From assembly GCF_036226465.1 (NCBI RefSeq), contig NZ_CP108476.1, forward strand, positions 7,192,001 to 7,256,000: a stretch of DNA of 64,000 nt. Direction: 5' to 3'. The notes under the pieces were generated by a model. That model was not told the DNA's origin. It did no database searches and saw nothing but the letters and a program-made list of their open reading frames with translations. The DNA is from Kitasatospora sp. NBC_01250. Its GTDB lineage: Bacteria > Actinomycetota > Actinomycetes > Streptomycetales > Streptomycetaceae. Position numbers and translations under genes: made by a program. Positions 57,943 through 64,000 of this stretch are shown piece by piece (positions within the stretch are counted from its first letter, which is position 1; each line of letters begins with the position of its first letter).

Positions 57943-58959
57943 ATGCCCGCACCCCTCATCTCCATCGTCCTGCCCGCCTATGACCTGCAAGGACAGCTCG
58001 CCGACTGCCTGGACTCGATCCTCGAGCAGTCCTTCGGCGGCTTCGAGGTCATCGTGGTGACGGACCCCTCGCCCGACTGCCCGAGCCGGGTCCCGCACGC
58101 GGCGCAGGACGGGCGGGTGTCGGTGCTGCGGCTGAACGCCACGGTGGGCGTGGGCCGCAGCCGCAATGCGGGGGCGGCGCGCGCCACCGGGCGTTATCTG
58201 CTCTTCCTGGACAGCGACCACGTGCTCGATCCCGGGGCACTGCTGGCCCTGGCCGAAAAGGTGAGCGCGGCGGATCCGCAGGTGCTGCTCTTCGGCCACA
58301 CCCGGCTGCACGCCGGGCAGGTCTGGCCGGGCGGCGCCGCCGCCCTGCTGGGCTCGGTCCAGGAAGCGGCCGGGGCAGGCTGCTTCCGGGTGGCCGACCA
58401 CCCCGAACTGCTCGGCGCGCCCGCCCAGGTCTGGGACCGGCTGATCAGCCGCCGGCTCTGGGAGGACGAGGAGCTGGCCTTCCCCGAGGGCGAGTACGAG
58501 GAGGTGCCGGTGGCCTACCAGGCGCTGCTGGCGGCCGAGCGGGTCGCGGTGCTGGACCGGGACCTGGTGCAGATCCGGCGCCGCCACACCGTGCACCCCA
58601 CCGGGTCGCCCGGCAGCAGCACCTTCGACCTCTTCGACCAGTACGAGCGCAGCTTCGAACTGCTCGACCGGCGCCCGGAGCACGAGGTGCTGCGGCCCCA
58701 CCTGTTCGGCCGGATGATCCGGCACTACCTCTTCGTCTTCGACCTGGCGGGCTGTGTCACCCGGGCGGCCCGGCCGCGGTTCTTCCACCGGGCCGCCGAG
58801 CACTACCAGCGCTACCTGCCGGCGGGCTTCAAGCGCCCGGGCGGGCGCGCGGGGCTGAAGTTCTCGTTGCTGGCGGGCGGCGTGTACAGCGCGTTCGAGG
58901 TGGCGAAGCTGTCGCAGATCGCGCGAACGGCGGTCACAGGGAAGGGCGGGCGGGGGTAG
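57943..58959 (+). CDS. Family 2 glycosyltransferase
   Basis: The 338-aa GT-A enzyme starts MPAPLISIVLPAYDLQG. It has the nucleotide-binding region VVTDPSPD, GVGRSRNAGAARATGRY and the DxD metal motif as LDSDH (Asp90, Asp92). The acceptor side (GEYEEVPVAYQALL) places an acidic pair where GT2 enzymes have ED. In streptomycetes, relatives extend teichoic-type or exopolysaccharide chains. The C-terminus (about 270-338) is helical and basic, and the last codons run into a tandem repeat. Confidence 0.9.
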   Translation: MPAPLISIVLPAYDLQGQLADCLDSILEQSFGGFEVIVVTDPSPDCPSRVPHAAQDGRVSVLRLNATVGVGRSRNAGAARATGRYLLFLDSDHVLDPGALLALAEKVSAADPQVLLFGHTRLHAGQVWPGGAAALLGSVQEAAGAGCFRVADHPELLGAPAQVWDRLISRRLWEDEELAFPEGEYEEVPVAYQALLAAERVAVLDRDLVQIRRRHTVHPTGSPGSSTFDLFDQYERSFELLDRRPEHEVLRPHLFGRMIRHYLFVFDLAGCVTRAARPRFFHRAAEHYQRYLPAGFKRPGGRAGLKFSLLAGGVYSAFEVAKLSQIARTAVTGKGGRG

Positions 58960-59059
58960 CGCTGCGAAGGGCGGGCGGGGGTAGCGCTGCGAAGGGCGGG
59001 CGGGGGTGACACTGCGAAGGCGGGCGAGGGTAGTTCCGCGAAGGGCGGCCGGGGCAGCC
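58941..59059. repeat. 25-bp tandem repeat over the glycosyltransferase stop
   Basis: Five head-to-tail units begin at 58941, 58966, 58991, 59016 and 59040. The first two are identical 25-mers starting gaagggcggg and containing gggtagcgctgc, and the rest diverge. The gene's TAG stop lies in unit 1 and is repeated in unit 2 and unit 4. Confidence 0.88.
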
Positions 59060-59084
59060 GCTCAGGGGGGAGCAGCGCCCGGGC

Positions 59085-59600
59085 TCAGTCGAAGGTCCAG
59101 CGGGTCGGCGAGCCGGTGAAGTCGGCGTCGGTCAGGCCGAAGACCGAGCCCGGCCGGACCCGGATGGTCGCGTTCACCGCCGGGTCCAGGAACTCCGGGC
59201 CGTAGCTGGTCCGGTACTTCGCGTTGAGCGCGGCCAGGAACGCGGCGACGTCGACCGGCGCTGCCATCACCTCCGCGACCCCGTCGAGCACCACCGGCTG
59301 GTGGGGGTTGTCGGTGGTGAGCACGCAGTCGGGGCGGTCGGCCAGGTTGCGGTACTTGCGCGAGCGCCGGCTGCTGCTGAACCAGAGCGCGCCCCGCAGC
59401 CAGACGCCCCACACCGGCATGCTGTGCGGGCGGCCGTCCGGGCGCACCGTGCAGACCCAGTAGTCGTGCGAGTCGGTCAGCCGCCGCTCGGCCCAGGACC
59501 AGGGCAGCAGGCCGCTGCCCTGGTCCGCGCCCAGGATGCCGTAGCCCGGCATGTGCGGCCGGGCCGCGTGCGGCGGCCTCGCCGCCGAGTCGTCGGACAC
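59085..59600 (-). CDS. Pyridoxamine 5'-phosphate oxidase-fold protein
   Basis: The 171-aa split-barrel protein starts at a GTG 5 nt after the upstream VOC gene's stop, so the two are probably co-translated. Visible features are WVCTVRPDGRPHSMPVWGVWL, SSRRSRKYRNLADRPDCVLTT and VVLDGVAEV. The family binds FMN or F420; in actinobacteria, F420-dependent reductases of this fold are common. Specific substrate unknown. Confidence 0.82.
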   Translation of the reverse strand: MSDDSAARPPHAARPHMPGYGILGADQGSGLLPWSWAERRLTDSHDYWVCTVRPDGRPHSMPVWGVWLRGALWFSSSRRSRKYRNLADRPDCVLTTDNPHQPVVLDGVAEVMAAPVDVAAFLAALNAKYRTSYGPEFLDPAVNATIRVRPGSVFGLTDADFTGSPTRWTFD

Positions 59601-59605
59601 CGCGG

Positions 59606-60076
59606 TCAGCTGTCGCCCATCGCGGCGGCGGCCCGCTGGGCCATCTCCTGCGGCGGGACGTCCTCGATGTGGGTGGCCACGTTCCAGCGGTGGCCGAAGG
59701 GGTCCTCGAAGGTGCCGGCGCGGTCGCCGTAGAACTGGTCGGTGACCGGCCGCAGCTCGACGGCGCCGGCCTCCAGCGCCTTGGCGAAGACGGCGTCCAC
59801 GTCCTCGACGTACACGTGGAGCGTGACCGGCGAGCCGCCGATCCTCTTCGGCCCGCGCGAGCCGACCTCCGGGTACTCGTCGGAGAGCATGATCACCGAG
59901 TCGCCGAGCGCGAGTTCGGCGTGGCCGACCCGTCCGTCGGGGCCGGTCAGCACGCCGCCGCGCTTCTGGGCGCCGAGCACCGAGACGTAGAACTCGATCG
60001 CCGCCGCGGCGCCGTCGACGCTCAGGTAGGGCACAACGCGCGGGTAGTCGTCCGGCACGGGCTTCACGGTGGTCAT
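59606..60076 (-). CDS. VOC (glyoxalase/PhnB-like) protein
   Basis: The 156-aa protein begins VPYLSVDGAAAAIEFY, the PhnB-like start, with the metal-site candidates Glu in GHAELALGDSV and in the final FEDPFGHRWNVATH. Two beta-alpha-beta-beta-beta modules are visible. PhnB-like proteins have no firm role; glyoxalase or antibiotic-binding roles are possible. It is upstream of the PPOX-fold gene on the same strand. Confidence 0.85.
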   Translation of the reverse strand: MTTVKPVPDDYPRVVPYLSVDGAAAAIEFYVSVLGAQKRGGVLTGPDGRVGHAELALGDSVIMLSDEYPEVGSRGPKRIGGSPVTLHVYVEDVDAVFAKALEAGAVELRPVTDQFYGDRAGTFEDPFGHRWNVATHIEDVPPQEMAQRAAAAMGDS

Positions 60077-60300
60077 CGGCGGCCTCCGGCTGAGGTGGTG
60101 GGGTGCTGGCGGTCAGCCTGGCACGGGGTGCCCGGCCGCCGGGGCAGCCGCGCGGCCGGGCGGCGGGGGCGTCCACCGGGTGGGTCAGGGCCGTGCCCGC
60201 GCGCGTCGTGGCGCGGGCGGCTCTTTCCGGTGGCGGGCTCGTTAGATTGGAGAGCAGGGGTCCCCATGGCCGGGGCCCGCGGACCGGCGCCGGAGAGCGG

Positions 60301-60534
60301 GTGGACCTGATGGCGGTGCCTGACGACGCCGAGCAGAGCCCGGTCGGAGCGGTCGGCTGGGTCACCGTCTCGATCCCGGCGGACGGGCCGGGCGAGGTGC
60401 TGCTGCCGGTGCGCGGGGGCAGCGAGGCGTTCGCGGCCTGGGCCGATGTGCCGATCGCGCGGAACACGCAGGTCATGGTCGTGGAGCGGATATCGGCGAG
60501 GTCGGTACTGGTGGTGCTGTTCCCTCGTACATAG
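60301..60534 (+). CDS. Stand-alone NfeD-like OB-fold protein
   Basis: The 77-aa protein from GTG 60301 (GGAGAG 5 nt upstream; an ATG 9 nt later is possible) matches only the C-terminal OB-fold of NfeD: GAVGWVTVSIPADGPGEVLLP, AFAAWADVPIARNTQVMVVE. The membrane helices present in most NfeD proteins are missing. It lies 21 nt upstream of an SPFH protein, the usual NfeD partner, so a role in assembling that membrane scaffold is likely. Confidence 0.72.
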   Translation: MDLMAVPDDAEQSPVGAVGWVTVSIPADGPGEVLLPVRGGSEAFAAWADVPIARNTQVMVVERISARSVLVVLFPRT

Positions 60535-60555
60535 GACGTTCGTGAGGAGTTCGCG

Positions 60556-61887
60556 ATGTTGTTCTGGCACGTGCCGGCGCCCAACGAGGCGCTGTTGATC
60601 TCCGGTTCCAAGCGCCAGGCCCAGGACACCCAGTTCCGGATCGTCACCGGGCACGGCAGCTTCGTGATGCCGATCAAGCAGAAGGCCAGGATCCTCTCGC
60701 TGGCGCTGCGCGAGGCGGAGATCGCCGAGGACTGCGTGACCCAGCAGGGCATCCGGCTCACCGTCCGGGCCGTCACCGTCTTCAAGGTCGGCGACGACTC
60801 GGTCTCGATCGCGAACGCGGCCCGCCGGTTCCTGGCCGAGCAGGCGCGGATGGAGGAGCTGGTCGGGCGGATCTTCGCGGGCCATCTGCGGTCCATCATC
60901 GGCGGCCTGACGGTGGAACAGATCATCCGCGAGCGCGACCGGGTGGCCCAGGAGGTCAAGGCCGGCAGCCACAACGAGATGGAGAAGCTCGGCATCGTGG
61001 TCGACGCCCTGCAGATCCAGGAGATCGAGGACGCCACCGGCTACGTGACCAACCTGGCCGCCCCGCACGCCGCCGCCGTCGCCAGTCAGGCCCGGATCGC
61101 GCAGGCCAGGGCCGACCAGGAGGCCGCCGAGCGCGAGCAGGAGGCGATGGCCCTCAAGGCGCAGTACGAGCGGGACACCGCGATCAAGCGGGCCGGCTTC
61201 GTGGCCGAGACCGAGCAGGCCAACGCCCGCGCCGCGCAGGCCGGACCGCTGGCCCAGGCGAAGGCCTCGCAGGAGGTCATCGCCGAGCAGACCGCACTGG
61301 CGCAGCGCCAGGCGGAGCTGGCCGCCCAGCGCCTGGAGGCCGAGGTGCGCCGCCCGGCCGACGCGGAGGCCTACCGGCTGCGCGCGCTGGCCGAGGCGCA
61401 GCGCGACCGGGCGAAGTTCGAGGCCGAGGGCGAGGCCTACCGGCGCACCACGCTGGCCACCGCCGAGGCCCAGGCGGCGCGGGTGCAGGCGGACGGCGCC
61501 GCGTACGCGGAGCGGACCACCGCCGAGGCGCAGGCCGCCGCCAACTCCGTGCGGGCCGACTCGCTGCGCGACGGCGCGCAGGAGCTGATCGCGGCCAACC
61601 GGGTGGTGGAGAACCTGCCGGCGCTGGTGGAGGCGGCGGCCCAGGGCATCGCGGGCTCGAACCTGACCATCCTCAACGGCAGCGAGGGCGTCAGCCAGGT
61701 CGCCGCCGGGATCGTGGGGCAGGGGCTGGCGATCCTGGACGTGCTGAAGCGCGCGACGCCCAAGGGGTCGCCGGAGCCCCAGGCAGCGCAGCCGTCGCAG
61801 GCATCCCAGGCGTCCCAGGCCTCGCAGGTGGTGGAGGTCCGCGAGGAGGGCCGGCCGGGGGCGGTGGAGCGGCCGTCGCAGGGCTGA
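60556..61887 (+). CDS. SPFH-domain flotillin-like protein
   Basis: The 443-aa protein starts MLFWHVPAPNEALLISG. The SPFH/band-7 domain spans about 10-190 (GHGSFVMPIKQKARILSLAL, GIRLTVRAVTVFKVGDD). A long Ala/Glu/Gln-rich coiled coil spans about 185-350, and a C-terminal region carries NLTILNGSEGVSQVAAGIVG, which matches flotillins. The tail has a Gln-Ala-Ser repeat (about 415-425). Flotillins oligomerise in membrane microdomains. NfeD-flotillin gene pairs are a known bacterial arrangement. Confidence 0.93.
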   Translation: MLFWHVPAPNEALLISGSKRQAQDTQFRIVTGHGSFVMPIKQKARILSLALREAEIAEDCVTQQGIRLTVRAVTVFKVGDDSVSIANAARRFLAEQARMEELVGRIFAGHLRSIIGGLTVEQIIRERDRVAQEVKAGSHNEMEKLGIVVDALQIQEIEDATGYVTNLAAPHAAAVASQARIAQARADQEAAEREQEAMALKAQYERDTAIKRAGFVAETEQANARAAQAGPLAQAKASQEVIAEQTALAQRQAELAAQRLEAEVRRPADAEAYRLRALAEAQRDRAKFEAEGEAYRRTTLATAEAQAARVQADGAAYAERTTAEAQAAANSVRADSLRDGAQELIAANRVVENLPALVEAAAQGIAGSNLTILNGSEGVSQVAAGIVGQGLAILDVLKRATPKGSPEPQAAQPSQASQASQASQVVEVREEGRPGAVERPSQG

Positions 61888-61974
61888 GCCGTTGCCGTTG
61901 CCGGTCGGGCGCGGGCCGGAGCACGCTGGTGGTGGGCACCGCCGTCGGGTGGTGCCCGGCCAGGGAGGTGCCAG

Positions 61975-62253
61975 ATGCGCAACTACCGGCTGGACAACCA
62001 GTGGGACATCGAGCTGAGCTTCGAGGAGGACGGCACCAGGACGGCCTGCTCGGCCCGGCTGGCCGGTGAGCGCGCCCCCGCCCTGCACGGCCAGGGTGCG
62101 GCACTACGCCAGACGAGTGATAGGCCCGACTACCGGATCGGCGAGGAGCTCGCCGCCTCCCGCGCGCTGCACGCGCTGGCCCGGCAGCTGCGGGCCCGGG
62201 CCGACGGCGAGATCGGCGCGGCGGACCACTGGCCCGCCGACGCGGGCCACTGA
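61975..62253 (+). CDS. DUF1876 (Rv2632c-like) protein, second copy
   Basis: A 92-aa protein from ATG 61975 with GGGAGGTG 4-5 nt upstream. It shares WDIELSFEEDG, RIGEELAASRALHALARQL and an Asp/Glu-rich end with the DUF1876 protein at 43683, but differs in the middle (SARLAGERAPALHGQG). Both copies follow unrelated genes, so context gives no role. Confidence 0.78.
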   Translation: MRNYRLDNQWDIELSFEEDGTRTACSARLAGERAPALHGQGAALRQTSDRPDYRIGEELAASRALHALARQLRARADGEIGAADHWPADAGH

Positions 62254-62281
62254 CCAGCACGGCAGCGGGTGATCTGCACCG

Positions 62282-64000
62282 ATGCGCGAACGAACGGGGC
62301 TCAGACGGGGCCCGACCCCCGACGAGCCGGTGCCGCGCGCGGCCACCGGGCCGGGCGGCGGGTCCGTCCGGCAGGACCTCAGCGGCCCGCTGCGCGGGTT
62401 GATCGGCGGACAGTGCCTGGGCCAGGCGGGCGACGGGCTGGCCCAGATCGCCTTCGCCCAGTTCGTCCTCTTCGACGTGGGCCGCGGCGCCACGCCCGGC
62501 CGGATCGCCCTCGTGCTGGCGGTGACGCTGCTGCCGTTCAGCCTGCTGGGGCCGTTCGCCGGGGTGCTGCTGGACCGGTTCGACCGGCGCCGCACGCTGG
62601 TCGTGGTCTCGGTGCTGCGCGCGGTGCTGGTGCTGGCCGGCGCGGTGATCGTGGCGCAGCGGTGGACCCCGGCGGCGTACGTGGCGACCCTGCTGCTGCT
62701 CTCCTCCTCCCGCCTCGTGCTCACCGCCAAGGGGGCCGCGCTGCCGCGCACCGTGCCCCGGGAGCGGCTGGTGCCGGCCAACGCGCTCTCCGCGCTGGCC
62801 GGATCGGCCTCGGCGTTCCTCGGCGCGGTCGGCGGTTCGCAGTTCGTGGGGTGGTCGGCGGCGGCCGGGTTCATGGCGGCGGGCCTGCTGTACGTGGCGG
62901 CCGCCCTGGTCTTCGCGCCGCTGCCCTACCTGGGCGGGCGGGGCGCCGGCGCCGGGGCTGAGCGCGTGCTGGTGCGGCTGCGCCGGGTGGCGGTGGACCT
63001 CTGGGACGGCGTGAAGGTGGCCGGCGGCAGCACCGCGATCCGGCGGCCCCTGCTGGCGGTGGCCACCCACCGGCTGCTGCTCGGGGCCGGCTTCGTGCTG
63101 CTGGTGCTGGTCGCCGACTCGCAGTACGGGCTGAAGGCCTCCGGGTACGGGATCGCGCTGGCCGTCACCGGGGTCGCCACCTTCGCGGCGAGCGCGGCGG
63201 CGCCGCCGCTGGCCGCCCGCTACGGGGCCCGCGCGCTGCTGCCGGCGGCCTTCCTGCCGGCCGCCGCGGCGGCCTACGTCGGCGGGCTGCTGCCCTCGAT
63301 CTGGGTGCTGGTGCCGTGCGTGGGGGTGGCGGCCTTCGCCTTCCAGGTGCTCAAGGTCTGCACCGACGCGCTGGTCGGCGGTGCGACGCCCGATGCGGCG
63401 CGCGGCCGGGTCTTCGCGATCTACGACATGCTCTACAACGTCTCGTTCGTGCTCGCCGGCCTGGTGATGGTGCCCTGGTGGCAGTCCGGGCACCAGCGGG
63501 CGCTGCTGTGGTGGGTGGCGGCCGGCTTCACCGCCGGGTGGGTGGTGTTCGGGGCGGTCGAACAGGGCTGGCGGCCCCGTGAGCGGCTGGCGCACCGGCT
63601 GACCGGCGGACGGCAGCGGCGGGCGAAGCTGCCGGGCCGCTACCGGGGACGGCTCGGCGCCCTCGCCGTCGGCATGCTGCCCGCGCTCGCCTTTCCCGCG
63701 CCCGCCTGGTGGTGGCTGGCCTGGTTCGCGCTGGTGCCGCTGACCCTGGTGGTCCGTGCCGCGCCGACCCGGCGCGAGGGCGTGCTGCGGGCCTGGTGGG
63801 GCCTGGCGGGCTTCGAGATGGCCACCCAGTACTGGCTGGTGCCCGACATCGGCCCCGCGCTCGCGCTGGCGGGCGTGCTGCTCGGTGCCCTCTGGCTGCC
63901 CTGGGGCTGGGCCGTGCACCGGCTGCTGGCCGCTCCGCTGACCGGCCGGCGCACGGTGGCGGCGCTGGTGGTGGTCCCCAGCGCCTGGCTCTGCGCGGAG
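62282..64000 (+). CDS. MFS transporter fused to apolipoprotein N-acyltransferase (C-terminus beyond right edge)
   Basis: The frame is open for 573 codons from ATG 62282 to the window edge with no stop. Residues about 35-425 form a 12-helix MFS transporter; the conserved loop between helices 2 and 3 reads GVLLDRFDRRRTL, and TPDAARGRVFAIYDMLYNVSF occurs in the second half. A basic linker (GRQRRAKLPGRYRGR) follows. From about residue 455, GALAVGMLPALAFPAPAWWW, WFALVPLTLVVR and ATQYWLVPDIG match the membrane N-terminus of Lnt. The nitrilase-type catalytic domain should lie just outside. Lnt adds the third acyl chain to lipoproteins. Confidence 0.78.
   Translation, partial: MRERTGLRRGPTPDEPVPRAATGPGGGSVRQDLSGPLRGLIGGQCLGQAGDGLAQIAFAQFVLFDVGRGATPGRIALVLAVTLLPFSLLGPFAGVLLDRFDRRRTLVVVSVLRAVLVLAGAVIVAQRWTPAAYVATLLLLSSSRLVLTAKGAALPRTVPRERLVPANALSALAGSASAFLGAVGGSQFVGWSAAAGFMAAGLLYVAAALVFAPLPYLGGRGAGAGAERVLVRLRRVAVDLWDGVKVAGGSTAIRRPLLAVATHRLLLGAGFVLLVLVADSQYGLKASGYGIALAVTGVATFAASAAAPPLAARYGARALLPAAFLPAAAAAYVGGLLPSIWVLVPCVGVAAFAFQVLKVCTDALVGGATPDAARGRVFAIYDMLYNVSFVLAGLVMVPWWQSGHQRALLWWVAAGFTAGWVVFGAVEQGWRPRERLAHRLTGGRQRRAKLPGRYRGRLGALAVGMLPALAFPAPAWWWLAWFALVPLTLVVRAAPTRREGVLRAWWGLAGFEMATQYWLVPDIGPALALAGVLLGALWLPWGWAVHRLLAAPLTGRRTVAALVVVPSAWLCAE

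Overview
The window is high-GC (roughly 70-75 %) actinobacterial chromosome, most likely from the family Streptomycetaceae (Streptomyces, Kitasatospora or a close relative). The reasons are strong GC3 bias, many GTG starts, dense ATGA/GTGA overlaps, and the block DUF1844 / infC-rpmI-rplT / TrmH methyltransferase / histidine kinase / pheS-pheT, an order I recall from Streptomyces chromosomes. Nothing looks like a prophage, integrative element, insertion sequence, CRISPR array, tRNA or rRNA. It reads as core chromosome mixed with accessory metabolic and surface genes.

Layout. 1-6.7 kb: the 5' part of a large secreted repeat protein (Gly-rich region plus DUF11 repeats, running off the left edge), a PIG-V-like mannosyltransferase, a fasciclin lipoprotein and an aminopeptidase P. 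6.8-15.5 kb: one tightly overlapping operon of an Opp/Dpp-type ABC importer (binding protein, two permeases, two ATPases), a GH36-like alpha-galactosidase and a class-V aminotransferase; a promoter bracketed by two near-identical 11-bp repeats precedes it. 15.5-26.9 kb: a roadblock-like protein, a Ski2/HelY-type helicase, a secreted endonuclease/exonuclease/phosphatase-fold enzyme, a 5'-3' exonuclease, a PhzF protein, a His-rich cation diffusion facilitator, a DUF2510 membrane protein, a PLP-dependent alanine-racemase-fold enzyme and an SseB protein.

27-35.5 kb is the translation block: infC (apparently starting at ATC, behind a leader of more than 350 nt with an intrinsic terminator), rpmI and rplT (each preceded by a strong hairpin), a TrmH methyltransferase, an orphan PAS histidine kinase, pheS and pheT. 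35.5-46 kb: a metallo-beta-lactamase-fold hydrolase, a 3-hydroxyacyl-CoA dehydrogenase, an SDR, an alpha/beta hydrolase behind a promoter region with repeated GGTCAA sites, a NodB-like lipoprotein with a changed catalytic motif, a GH13 glucosidase, a class F sortase with a charged secreted protein, a DUF1876 protein and a secreted S15-type peptidase. 46-56 kb: a P450 with its 3Fe-4S ferredoxin, a DrrAB-like exporter, metG, an orphan GntR regulator with an operator-like palindrome over its -10 box, an LCP-family cell-wall ligase, and a MarR / isochorismatase-fold / MDR group. 56-64 kb: a lysA closely resembling the E. coli type with a palindromic site upstream, a family 2 glycosyltransferase ending inside a 25-bp tandem repeat, a PPOX and a VOC protein, a stand-alone NfeD-like domain with an SPFH/flotillin protein, a second DUF1876 protein, and, at the right edge, an open frame that fuses a 12-helix MFS transporter to the start of an apolipoprotein N-acyltransferase.

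Most attractive leads: the MFS-Lnt fusion; the layered RNA signals and ATC start of the infC operon; the E. coli-like lysA with its operator; the transporter/GH36/aminotransferase operon; and enzymes whose signature residues are replaced (NodB protein, isochorismatase-fold protein, P450). All function calls rest on motif reading by eye; no database search was possible.
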